A DNA stretch of 64,000 bases from Heligmosomoides polygyrus polygyrus (taxonomy: Eukaryota > Nematoda > Chromadorea > Rhabditida > Heligmosomidae). The translations under genes were made by a program, and so were the position numbers. The notes under the pieces are model-generated. The model had not been told where the DNA came from. It saw only the letters and a list, made by a program, of their open reading frames with translations, and searched no databases. The DNA lies in the NCBI GenBank assembly GCA_947396885.1, contig OX377203.1, positions 6,386,001-6,450,000 of the forward strand, written 5' to 3'. Each line of letters begins with the position of its first letter. The first letter of the stretch is position 1. This document shows, piece after piece, positions 20,763 through 30,164 of this stretch.

Positions 20763-21489
20763 TAGAACATAGAACATTTATTGCGCCAAAATGAGGCACA
20801 AAATGAGTTCTGTGAAAGAGTGCAGCGTAAGTTGGCTTTTTTTAAAGTTTGACAAAAGCAGAGCATAGAAATTATTGAGCCAAAAAGTGATTCAAAACCA
20901 TTTACCACAAAAGATTACAGCTAACGCTGGTTTTTTAAAGATTAGTTAAAGTGACTTTTTCCTTAAGCAGTACGAATTCTAATCGCCTCTACGACATCCC
21001 CTAGAACTGAATACGTGGCCCAAAAGGTCATCTCCTTGAAAAGTGTTCGGTTTGAGGTGAAAATGGAACATTGCATTCGAGCTAAGCCGCGTCGAATGTG
21101 GGCAGCGTGTCGCTAGGCAGTTATGAGTCAGCAACTGAGGTGTTGTGCTGCGGAGCGGGGAGGATTTTCGGCGGTGCGCAGTTTCCAGCAATCGCGGGCT
21201 TCTTTCAGTCGCGAAAAGCTACACGAAGTGAGTTGAGGGAGGCGTTTAGGCAGAAAGTGCACATTTCGTGGAAATATTCAGCTGAATGCGATAATCACTC
21301 GGCCGTCATTGGTAAACTGCGCACGCCCTCGTCGCCGGAGGGAAGTCGATGCGGAAACGCGCTGTGCAAATGCGTGTGTCAGCGTCGCCACTCCGGACGT
21401 CCAGCTACGTTTCCTTGGTAGGCAAGATGCCTTCAGGTTCTGGTGTACCTCGTTTTCCGATTTCTGGTTGTCTTCTCTACCCCGAACTA
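20763..21489. other. Unassigned segment
   Basis: No gene is recognised. A plus frame at 21,098-21,421 has no domain I know. The text CTACGACATCCCCTAGAACTGA near 20,990 is a trace of SINE body. Confidence 0.35.
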
Positions 21490-22935
21490 CAGGGTGTCTC
21501 AAAAAATGTATACACTGTTCGAAAGGTGATAACTTTGCTCGCAGTAAAGGTACTGAAGAGGGCGCGTGTAGCGCAGTCGGAGGAGGCGCGACTGTCGCGT
21601 GCACCCGATACCAGGTTCCTGGTTCGGATTTCCCGCTCAGGCCAACCAGGCCTTCCATCCCTCCGGGTCGAATGAATTGGTACCAGACTTGTCTGGGAGG
21701 GATAAAGCGCTGACTTATTCATCAGCTGACCATTGTATGGCCATGTACGCATTCAAAGCGCCTCCACGACATCCCGTAGAAGTACATAGAATGCGTGGCG
21801 CATCCCAAAAGGGATTGAGTAGCCGTCCTTTGTCCTTTTATCCTTTAAAGATACTGAAGATGTTAAAGGCTCATATATGAAAGCTTAAGAATATGAGTAA
21901 TATATAAGCGATGAGGAATGCGCCATGCACTCATTTGAAATTGTGCATTTTACGCTCGATTGATTGTGTTTCGCTTGAATACTTATAATTTCTTCCCAAA
22001 GTGGTCGTATTGGTTGATTTGTGCTTCGTTTAAGGTTTAAAGCTTAAAAGCGCACTACTGCTTGCGAAAAGTGCGGGGTATCCTAAAAAGGTCAGGTACT
22101 ATTTGAAAGGTTTTAACATCGCTGCTAGTGAAGCTTTTTAAGGTGTTGGAGACTCAAATGAAAGCACGTGGTAGCGAGATTTCTGGAACGTGCACAGAGT
22201 CAAGACTGCGCCATGTCCCCGCCTAAAACCTTGCATTTCCGACTCGATTGACTGCGCGTGGTTTGAATGCTTGTAACAGTTTTTATGCTACTTGGTCAGA
22301 CTAACCTTGTTGTGCTTCTTTAACGTTTTCCGTCCATCGAATCCGTCTTAGAAAATGGGGCTCCTGCTCAAATTGAAATTGTGCAATCAATAAACTTAAA
22401 TTCAAACATTTAAAGAAGCACAGCACGGGTTAATGTGGCCGAGTAAGATCAAGATTGTAACAAGCATTCAGACCATGCACAATCAAGTCGGAAATGAGAG
22501 GTTTCAGGCGGGGGCATGGCGCAATCTTGACTATTTGCACGTTCCAGAAATCTCGCTACCACGTGCTTTCATTTGAGTCTCCAACATCTTCAAAAGCTTC
22601 ACTAGCAGCGATGTTAAAACCTTTCAAATAGTACCTGCATTTTCTAGGATACCCCGCACTTACCGCAAGCAGTAGTGCGCTTTTAAGCTTTAAACCTTAA
22701 ACGAAGTACAAATCAACCAATACGGTCACTTTGAGAAGAAATTATGAGTATTCAAGCGAAACACAATCAATCGAGCGTAAAATGCACAATTTCAAACGAG
22801 TGCAATGCGCATTCCTCGCCGCTTATATTTTACTCGTATTCTTAAGCTTTCATATGAGCCCTTAACGTCTTCAGTGCCTTTACTGCGAGGAAAGTTACCA
22901 CCTTTCAAACAGTGTATACATTTTTTAAGGCACTG
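21490..22935. mobile_element. Foldback element with ACAGGGTGTCTC ends, copy 2
   Basis: CAGGGTGTCTCAAAAAATGT at the left and ACATTTTTTAAGGCACTG at the right are flanked by TA (21,488-21,489 and 22,936-22,937). Compared with copy 1 it lacks the 600-bp core, so the arms meet near 22,350-22,420. A SINE has inserted in its left arm. Confidence 0.85.
21560..21845 (+). repeat. tRNA-derived SINE, copy 4, with a 15-bp target duplication
   Basis: TAAAGGTACTGAAGA (21,545-21,559) and TAAAGATACTGAAGA (21,846-21,860) flank the element with one mismatch. The empty-site sequence is present in foldback copy 1 (CAGTAAAGATACTGAAGG at about 5,080). The SINE therefore starts at GGGCGCG and ends at ATCCTT, which fixes its boundaries. 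Confidence 0.93.
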
Positions 22936-23063
22936 TATAGGCTGATTGTTGTGCGATCAGTTCGAGCGGGTTCTTGGCGGTCTTCAAATAAAAATCACAT
23001 TAAAGCATCTTCGCAACGGTTCCCAGGTGCGACCATCGGTGAATCTCGGCATCGGTGTTTTTG

Positions 23064-23445
23064 TTGTTCGTTGAGGTTAATCTAGCCGCACGAGATTGAT
23101 AAATCCTTTAATTGGCCGACATTTCGGCAAAATCGCCGTCTTCAAGGGCCTAAATGAGACAGACCATTCACAAAGTTGAACGACCAAATCCCTCGGCAAA
23201 GTCTCGCAGGAAAGCCGACGAAGTACTACTCAGTAGACAATCTTAATGACGGTTTCTTGCATTCGATTTCTCCTGTCTGCTGAGTAGTATTTCGTTGGCT
23301 TCCCTGTAAGACTTTCTAAAGGAATTTGGTCGTTCAACTTTGTGAATGTTCTGTCTCATTTAGTCCCTTGAAGACGGCGATTTTGCCTAAACTTCGACCA
23401 ATTAGAGGATTTACCAATCCCATGTGGCTAAATCAACCTCAACAA
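23064..23445. repeat. Palindrome with Penelope-type ribozyme-like motifs
   Basis: GTTGAGGTTAATCTAGCCGCA at the left has an inverted match in TGTGGCTAAATCAACCTCAAC at the right. Inside, GACGGCGATTTTGCC is present in both arms, next to CCTTGAAGA, and AAAGTTGAACGACCAAATCC is mirrored by GGAATTTGGTCGTTCAACTTT. The motif order is that of the hammerhead-bearing ends of Penelope-like retroelements. A SINE entered its right end. Confidence 0.65.
23114..23150 (-). ncRNA. Hammerhead-ribozyme-like motif, degenerate
   Basis: On the minus strand: GGCC (stem I), C-TTGAAGA (core, first base changed), an extra C, GGC-GATTTT-GCC (stem II), GAAA, TGTC, then GGCC (stem I 3' strand). This is the type I layout with a minimal stem III known from Penelope-like elements. 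The altered core makes activity unlikely. Confidence 0.4.
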
Positions 23446-23446
23446 A

Positions 23447-23733
23447 GGATAAAGGGCGGCGTTGCTCAATCCCTTTTGGGATGCGCCACGCATTCTACTT
23501 CTACGGGATGTCGTGGAGGCGACGTGAATGCGTTTTTGGCCATACAATGACTTGCGGTGGCCAGCCGATGAACAAGTCAGCGTTTTATCCTTCACAGACA
23601 CGTCTTGCACCAATTCCCCGACCCCGGAGGGATGGAAGGCTTGGTAGGCCTGGACGAGAAATCCGAAGCAGGAACCTGGTATCGGGTGCACGCGACAGCC
23701 GGCGCCTCCTCCGACTGCGCTACACGCGGCAAT
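23447..23733 (-). repeat. tRNA-derived SINE, copy 5, with a 12-bp target duplication
   Basis: AACCTCAACAAA stands at 23,435-23,446 and 23,734-23,745, a perfect duplication. The tail (GGATAAAGG on the plus strand) is at the left and the tRNA-like head at the right, so the copy lies on the minus strand. It interrupts the palindrome at 23,064. Confidence 0.93.
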
Positions 23734-23745
23734 AACCTCAACAAA

Positions 23746-24150
23746 CGACTTCAAAACAGCGCTACTAGAGGGTTTCTTGCCATTCGCGCGGCGTTTTCTC
23801 TCGACATTCTAAAGCGTGCGATGTCTAGCTGCAGTCGTCGTGCTTTGTACGGGAGGGCTTTTTGGCTTTGCGGACGCGACAGCAGTCTGCCGACGACGTT
23901 TATCATCTGCTTGCGTATTAACCGAGAATATCGTCACTGTTCGATCAAAGAATGCTATTCTGAAAGCCTAAGCTGTGGAATTACGCAAGGTCGACGTCGG
24001 AGAAGATGATCTCCTGATGGTGATACACCGACGTGGAAACGCAAAAAAAAAATACACGGATTGAACTGCACGGGGTTGTAGATGGTTTTTGGCCTACTGT
24101 GAATTTCAGAGGAATAGGTGGTCTACAGAGATTCTTTCGACTGATTATGT
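23746..24150. other. Unassigned segment
   Basis: A plus open frame continues from the SINE to about 24,009, but it has no recognisable domain and its start lies in the SINE. No gene call is justified. Confidence 0.3.
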
Positions 24151-24372
24151 CACGGAGAGTAGGCTGCTGCCGGAGGGACGGCTTTCGCTCCTGGTTTTGA
24201 TCCCACCAATGCCAACTAAAGACCAACACGTGTCTCGTTCATCGGCTGGCCATTCGATTTCTATGCCAGAATACGCACTCAAATCCTCTCCACGATGTTC
24301 CATAGAAGTAGAATGCGTGGCGCACTCCGCAAAAGGCACTGATTAACGACGACCTTTATCCATTATCCTAAT
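24150..24372 (+). repeat. Diverged SINE body, copy 6
   Basis: CACGTGTCTCGTTCATCGGCTGGCC, then CATAGAAGTAGAATGCGTGGCG and a CTTTATCCATTATCC tail, match the 3' two thirds of the SINE. The tRNA-like head is lost or unrecognisable. Confidence 0.7.
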
Positions 24373-24840
24373 GTGGTTATTACCTTGCTACTCTCTCAAC
24401 CTGCCGCTCTACGCCTCCGCCTTTATCAGCAGATTTTATGTGTTCTTAGAAGAGAGAGATTGGGGAGAATCACAGCCCAAGTATGCCGGAAACACTGCTG
24501 GCGATTAAGCAGCACTCACCGGTGACGCGGAAGTTTTGCACTTCCTAAAAAAGAACCGCCGCGATCAGTCGAAGGTCGCTTAGTAAAATCACAACAAAAA
24601 ATCTCCAGCAAGGAGACCATATTCATTGGTACTACTGTGCTTTCACGACTCCAGAAGTCGAGAAAATTTCTTCCACATCCCGTCCATGGTGGTTACATAT
24701 GTATTTAAGATGCAGATTATAAGTGTGATTTCCGCCAGTTAAAATTTCGGCCGATTACAGTGGCTTACGTCAAGTGTGGGAGTAAAGATGGTGATCATAA
24801 TCATTGATTTCCTCCAAATTTCGCAGACATTTGTCCTTGA
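24373..24840. other. Unassigned segment with a trace of a foldback arm
   Basis: Text near 24,628-24,800 (TACTGTGCTTTCACGACTCC, AATTTCGGCCGATTACAG, GGTGATCATAATCA) corresponds to one arm of the palindrome at 56,555-57,150. No gene is recognised. Confidence 0.45.
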
Positions 24841-24851
24841 TATTGATCCTG

Positions 24852-25148
24852 ATGGCGTGTGTAGCGCAGTAGGAAGAGGCGCCGACTGTCGCCTGCACCC
24901 GACATACCAGGTTCCTGGTTCGGATCTCCCGCCCAGGCCAGCCAAGCCTTCCATCCCTCCGGGGTTGGTGAATTAGTAGCAGACTTGTCTGGGAAGGATA
25001 AAGCGCTGACTTGTTCATCGGCTAGCCAGCGCAAGTCATTGTATGGCCAAGTACGCATTCAAATCGCCTCTACGACATCCCGTAGAAGTAGAATGCGTGG
25101 CGCATCCCAAAGGGATTGAATAACGCTGTCCTTTATCCTTTTATCCTT
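24852..25148 (+). repeat. tRNA-derived SINE, copy 7, with an 11-bp target duplication
   Basis: TATTGATCCTG flanks the element at 24,841-24,851 and 25,149-25,159. The head reads GGCGTGTGTAGCGCAGTAGG with a B box GGTTCGGATCTCC, and the tail is TTTATCCTTTTATCC. It is one of the least changed copies. Confidence 0.93.
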
Positions 25149-25174
25149 TATTGATCCTGGCCCCACCACCCTAA

Positions 25175-25335
25175 GGCCTGAGTTATACTCCCGCGGGAGC
25201 ATCCGCGGAAGGGCGGGAATCGCGCCGAGATCCCTCACCTGGCCAATCGCCGCGCCCCGCCACGCCCGCCATCCGCGATGCACCCTTAGTCCGCGGACGT
25301 CCCGCGGATGCTCCCGCGGGAGTATAATACAGGCC
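25175..25335. mobile_element. TAA-flanked GC-rich MITE M3
   Basis: GGCCTGAGTTATACTCCCGC and GCGGGAGTATAATACAGGCC are inverted ends, flanked by TAA at 25,172-25,174 and 25,336-25,338. The arms carry GGGAGCATCCGCGG / CCGCGGATGCTCCC. The core is unrelated to that of M2. Confidence 0.8.
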
Positions 25336-25338
25336 TAA

Positions 25339-25474
25339 GGGTGCGTTTAGTGTGCACGCAACGCGCGACGCGGTGTCATGATGGGCGCCTGTATCGATTG
25401 ACCTCGTCGCACAATCGATATTTGAGTTCGTCATTGCATCGCGTCGCGCGTCGCGTGCACACTAAACGCTCCCC
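25339..25474. mobile_element. GC-rich MITE M4, abutting M3
   Basis: GGGTGCGTTTAGTGTGCACGC and GCGTGCACACTAAACGCTCCCC are inverted. It starts directly after the TAA that closes M3, so the two share or reuse the same target. The arms carry ACGCGCGACGCGGT / CATCGCGTCGCGCGT. Confidence 0.75.
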
Positions 25475-25569
25475 TACTCAACATTCCTAAAGGAACCTAC
25501 CGTAATCAAGCGAACTTTCAAGGACGGATCTTTTGTAAATAACGACCGCGACTTAAATAACCTCTCTAA

Positions 25570-25721
25570 GGGGTTGTTCATACTTCGCGACGGGAGCGAC
25601 GAGAACGATTTGTTGACCGGGCAAACGATTTTTATCGATTTTTGCCGAGCGATCGCTCCCCTGGCCGAATATCGATCATTCGCTCTCGTCGCCGCTCCCG
25701 TCGCGAAGTATGAACAGATCC
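25570..25721. mobile_element. TAA-flanked GC-rich MITE M5
   Basis: GGGGTTGTTCATACTTCGCG and CGCGAAGTATGAACAGATC are inverted ends with TAA on both sides (25,567-25,569 and 25,722-25,724). The core carries the mirrored text ACGGGAGCGACGAGA / TCTCGTCGCCGCTCCCGT. Confidence 0.8.
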
Positions 25722-25724
25722 TAA

Positions 25725-26456
25725 GCAAGTTGTGAGCGAAATTGATGATGCCTTTACTCACATCCCTACCACAATCCATTGTAGTCGACCGAGATTTTTG
25801 GTAAGCTGAGATCATATTCACATTCCGACTCCAAATAACCACTCTGGACGAAACATGGGCGAATTTTTTCGACCTCTCCGGAGTCGTGGTAAAAGTGGAG
25901 TAGTAGAGTCAGTCCGGTCTCATTTCTAGCGACCTTTTTCGTTGCGATTTTACATAGAGGGCTTTGTTTGATTGTGGCGGTCTCTTAATGAGTTCAAAGA
26001 TCCTGCCGGGGAGTCGAACCTAACCAGATGCGACTCCGACTTATTCTCTACGTGTTTTCAAACTGAAAATGCTACTATACAGTATTTTTGCTTAGTTTTG
26101 AGCAGGAGGTAGGAAGTAAAGTAGGCAGCGATCTGGAGTTTGATGTGCGTCATCGCAAATCGTTCGCGCGTTTCCTGAACCGCATCTGTGTTTGCCTCTT
26201 CTCCCGTCATGAGCTACATAATCGGCAGAAGGCGCCGTTGCCGCCTGCGTGTTTTAGATTTCCTCGGCCGATCCTTACGATTAGTCATGTGGTCTCGATC
26301 AGAGCTCGAGCTTATCACGTCGAAGACCTCCTCAGCCAGCTTTCACGTGTGCGTACTGCGTCTTATCCGGTCGATCCCCTCAAGCGCTGCCTCCTCGTGC
26401 CACCCATTCCTTTCGTACCACCCACCGCAGTGGTAGACGAGCTTCTGATCGCAACC
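25725..26456. other. Unassigned segment
   Basis: A plus frame (26,088-26,459) is open for 123 codons without a domain I recognise. GTGGCGGTCTC...CCTGCCGGGGAGTCGAACC near 25,975-26,020 resembles a decayed tRNA-like domain on the minus strand. No gene call is justified. Confidence 0.3.
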
Positions 26457-26626
26457 TAGGACCGGATTCATCAACGACTTACAGCAATTTAACGGCGGAA
26501 GTACAGCCGAAATCCCTGATAGCGCGGCTTATCAAGCGATATGGTGAAAGATTTCGCCGCGCTATCAGGGATTTCGGAAATATTTTCTCTGTCAAATTAC
26601 TGTAAGTCGTTGACGAATTCGGCCCC
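26457..26626. repeat. Palindromic MITE, TTCATCAACGACTTACAG family
   Basis: GACCGGATTCATCAACGACTT and AAGTCGTTGACGAATTCGGCCCC are inverted ends. The core hairpin pairs GAAATCCCTGATAGCGCGGC with GCCGCGCTATCAGGGATTTC. It lies next to the 3' end of an RTE LINE fragment. Confidence 0.8.
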
Positions 26627-26689
26627 TGGTCCTATTTGAGGGGTTTTTTAAAGGTTTCATTTCTTTTATTTCCATTTCGAACGTAATCT

Positions 26690-27033
26690 CAGTGTACCTG
26701 TGCTCCCTGTGATGATCGAGCCGCTCGAGAGGGACACAACAGTAGGCGTCCTTGTCGCGTGCCAAGGTGTTCCAATGGATCCGCCTCTCTCAAGATACGC
26801 AAAGAACGTCATATCGTTCGAAAGCCTAGCAACGCGTTGGTGCTCGTCCTCGTCTTTTTTGACATCCAGTCGGGATGGCGTAGCGCATTACGTAAGCGGC
26901 CCACCTAATTTTCGACGACTTGCCTAATGCAACAGCGCCTCTGATCTTCGAACTTGAACCCACCGAGCATCGTCTTCTCAATTTCTCGCTGTGCGACCCC
27001 GATCCCATGCTCATCCTGTTTTCGTAGACTCCA
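26690..27033 (-). pseudogene. RTE-type LINE 3' coding end
   Basis: Minus-strand text includes SSKIRWAAYVMRYAIPTGCQ and, upstream, an R-E-I-E-K-T-M-L-G-like stretch in another frame, followed by a decayed LGTRQGR tail. It is homologous to the plus-strand fragment at 7,560-7,851. It probably continues the RT-containing fragment at 28,840-29,165 on the same strand, the two having been parted by a MITE and a foldback. Confidence 0.7.
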
Positions 27034-27213
27034 GGGGCCTGATTCATCAACGACTTACAGCAATCTAACGGTAAAAATACTGCCGAAATTCCTGATGGCG
27101 TGGTTTTTCAGTGAGACGTTTCACCATATCGCTTGTTGATAAGCCGTGCTATCAGGGATTTCGGCAGTATTTTCACCATTAGATTGCTGTAGGTCGTTGA
27201 TGAATCTGGTCCC
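27034..27213. repeat. Palindromic MITE within the RTE copy
   Basis: GGGGCCTGATTCATCAACGA and TCGTTGATGAATCTGGTCCC are inverted ends. CTGCCGAAATTCCTGATGGCG pairs with TGCTATCAGGGATTTCGGCAG. It is the same family as 26,457-26,626. Confidence 0.8.
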
Positions 27214-27220
27214 AGATCTG

Positions 27221-28589
27221 ACAAGGGAAGGATACTAGATGACCATGAGACTTTGAGATGTGACGTACATCACTGGATGCGGCTTCGAACGCTGATTCCA
27301 TCTATATGTTCCGCTTCTGCTGTGCGCATCTGTGAATGGAGTTATGGACCATTTTCATAGCAGGCTCCTTTGCCCTCTAGGTCCACGCAGAGCGGGCCAA
27401 TCGCAAGAGAGCCGGCTCAAGTAGGGTTGAAACTGCGCTGCCGGCCGAGCAGTGGTGGCGCAGGGGGTAGAGGGGCGGCTTGATGAAACGGGGTGGTTTA
27501 TGGTTCGAGTTCCTTGTGTTGCAGGGTTTTTGCACTTCCTAAAAAACATCTGCCACCAGCAACCAAAGCTCTCTATGTCAAATTGCAACGGAAAAGTTCA
27601 CCAGAATGAGCTTGTCTTCATACTGACCACTTCATACTGGCACGAAGATACAATTTATTATAAATGGTTGCTAAAAACATGGTGAGAAGACAAACAATGC
27701 GTTACATGATTTACACTCAATTTTCTGCTCCAAGATTCAGAACTTTTCTCACGTATCCAAGGTACGCTGCAGGATACCTGCACAGTCACCCTGGGACATT
27801 TGATACACAAATTCAATGCTGTTTCCCTACTGAAATCGTACAGCACTGCTCTTACAGCGGCAGCACCGATGTGTTTTTTATCCGCAACTGTGAAATAACA
27901 CTACGAAATGTTCAAAACATAACAGCTGTTGGCAGTGACTGCAGCGGATAAAAAACACATCGGTGCTGCCGCTGTAAGAGCAGTGCTGTACGATGTCAGT
28001 AGGGAAACAGTATTGAATTTGTGTATCAAACGTCCCAGGGTGACTGTGCAGGTATCCTGCATCGTACCTTGGATACGTGAGAAAAGTTCTGAATCTTGGA
28101 GCAGAAAATTGAGTGTAAATCATGTAACGCATTGTTTGTCTTCTCACCATGTTTTTAGCAACCATTCATGATAAATTGTATCTTCGTGCCAGTATGAAGT
28201 TGTCAGTATGAATACAAGCCCTTTCTGGTGGCTGTTTTCGTTGTAATTTCACATAGAGAGCTTTGGATGAAGGTGGCAGATCTTTTTTAGGAAGTGCAAA
28301 AATCCTGCACCACAGAGGACTCGAACCATAAACCATCCCGTCTCACCATGCCGCCCTCTACCCTCTGCGCCACCACTGATCGACCATACTTGAGCTCGCT
28401 TTGTTGTGATTGGCCCGCTCTGCGTGGACCTAGAGGGCAAAGGAGCCTGCTATGAAAATGGTCCATAACTCCGTTCACAGATGCGCACAGCAGAAACGGA
28501 ACACATATTTGGAATCAGCGTTCGAAGCCGCATCCAGTGATACACGTCTCATCTCAAAGTCCCATGGTCACCTAGTATCCTTCCCTTGT
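27221..28589. mobile_element. tRNA-headed foldback B (1.37 kb palindrome)
   Basis: ACAAGGGAAGGATACTAG at the left and CTAGTATCCTTCCCTTGT at the right are inverted ends. The arms match almost throughout and are nearly identical over about 290 bases on each side of a loop of about 60 bases (27,893-27,950). Each arm holds a tRNA-like domain pointing inward: plus A box near 27,452-27,470 and B box GGTTCGAGTTCC at 27,502-27,513; minus B box at 28,317-28,327 and A box at 28,359-28,376. Each is followed by TTTTTGCA. No transposase is present. Confidence 0.85.
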
Positions 28590-28839
28590 GAGCTTACGTC
28601 AGCGCTGGAAGAACTTGGTGTCGAATAGGAGGACACCAGTTGTGCTTTTGAGAAATTTCATCGAACGAGTGGGCGAATGGTTTAATTCGCACATCAATTT
28701 TCTCGAATCATCGAAAATCGAATATGCCCTATTCTTCGTTTATTCCCGTTTATTTGATTATCCGCATAATCGAATAATTTATTCGAATCAGGTTCTATGC
28801 TTGGAAATTTGAAGTTTATTCGATAAATTCAATTCGGAT
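28590..28839. other. AT-rich TTCGAATA-type sequence
   Basis: Repeated ATTCGAATAA-like words and short palindromes fill about 28,690-28,880. No gene is present. It separates foldback B from the RT fragment of the LINE. Confidence 0.4.
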
Positions 28840-29165
28840 GAAATTATTCGATTCTCGAATAATATACGAAAATGACCCCTTTCGATGTCCGAATTCGAAT
28901 GAGTATTTGAGAAGCCAGAAGGCTCGAGTCGCTCGAGCATAACCAGGGGGCACCGAGCCGGGCATTTTGCACTTCCTCGACGCTTTTGAAAGCTCCCCAA
29001 GCCGCTCGTTTCCACCTGCCCAGCTCCAGTGGTAGGTCATTGGCCATGTTGGCTTCGCTACCCAGATGCACGTAGATGGAGCATTCGGAGATGTTCGTGC
29101 CGTTGAGCGGCATCAGAAACTCGTCCGTGCCTCATGAACATCGTTTTCGTCAGGTTCTGCTGCAC
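28840..29165 (-). pseudogene. RTE-type LINE, reverse-transcriptase fragment
   Basis: The minus strand gives NGTNISECSIYVHLGSEANM followed by NDLPLELGRWKRAAWGAFKS. This matches the block just after the RT palm in RTE-class LINEs (I-x-E-C-x-S-Y-V-Y-L-G-R-E, then R-x-R-A-A-W-x-A-F). The reading frame fails near 28,890. It is upstream, on the same strand, of the C-terminal fragment at 26,690-27,033. Confidence 0.75.
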
Positions 29166-29283
29166 TGCAACATTCCTACATACAATCCAGTATCTATCGC
29201 TTGCGCCACCTAATCGATGGGTGGGTTCCATAACGTCGCACTGCCCGGCAACCGAACTATAATTCCAGCTTTATAGCCTATTA
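29166..29283. other. Spacer
   Basis: Short unassigned spacer between the LINE fragment and foldback C. Confidence 0.3.
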
Positions 29284-30145
29284 CTAACAAGGAGAGCCTC
29301 CAAAGTGGCCGCGAGCTTACATGATGAAGGATCCCGTGTGGGGAGTCCAAAACCATAGTTACTTTCTTCGGACTTCTTTTCCGTGATCGAAAAACGGCGT
29401 GTGAAGACGTGAGCGCGAAGTTCATGGCGCCCCGCTGTCACCCAGCCCGATGTGGTCGGTTGGCGTAGTGGTAGTGTTGTAGCTTCACAGGTGCATGGTC
29501 ATGGGTTCGATTCCCCCTCACACCAATGTTTTTGCATTTTGCGATTTATCGTCAGTGGGAACCCTTGTCCCCATTTCCAACACATTTTTGAACAAAAACA
29601 CGGCAACAAATGTCGTTTAGGTTTCACGTTTATGGTCGTGGGTTCGATTCCCGCTTATACTGGTGTTTTTGCATTTTCTTTGTGCGTGGGAGTTGTTTGG
29701 GGTGCTGATCACGAATCTGGCATCGGTTTTTTACTCGCTTGACCTGGAAGTCAAAAATTTTCACCTGTGTACTTTCTAAGAGGCCGATGAACGTAAACGA
29801 CATTCGTTGCCGTGTTTTTTGTTCAAAAATGTGTTGGAAATAGGTATAAAGGCCCCACTGACGATAGATCGCAAGATGCAAAAACACCAGTATAAGGGGG
29901 AATCGAACCCACGACCATGTTCCTGTGAAGGCACGGCACTACCACTACACCAACCGACCACATCGGGGTGAGTGGCAGCAGGGCGCCATGAAATTCGCGC
30001 TCACGCGTCCACACGCTTTTTTTCGACCACAGAAGAGCATTCCGAACAAAGTAGCTATGGTTTTGGACTTCCCACACGGGACCCTACATCCTGTACAAAT
30101 TGCTTCGAGAAAGCTCACTGCTAGTTTGGAGGCTCTCCTTGTAAG
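29284..30145. mobile_element. tRNA-headed foldback C
   Basis: AACAAGGAGAGCCTCCAAAG and TTTGGAGGCTCTCCTTGT are inverted ends. Matched blocks include GGATCCCGTGTGGGGAGTCC / GGACTTCCCACACGGGACCC. The left arm has a plus tRNA-like domain (A box TTGGCGTAGTGGTAG at about 29,459, B box GGGTTCGATTCC at 29,503-29,514), then TGTTTTTGCATTT. The right arm has the same on the minus strand (29,899-29,955). The head resembles a Glu-type tRNA (inference from GTAGTGGTAG and CTTCAC). A second B-box half at about 29,637-29,660 suggests an internal duplication. Confidence 0.85.
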
Positions 30146-30164
30146 AGCAAGGAAGCAAAAACTA

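Noticed and set aside
27664..28165. Two nearly identical 95-codon proteins on opposite strands
   Set aside because: They are the same arm of a palindrome read from both sides, not paired genes.
29459..29533. A functional tRNA-Glu gene
   Set aside because: The B box is good, but the acceptor and T stems have several mismatches and the domain is part of a repeated foldback arm.
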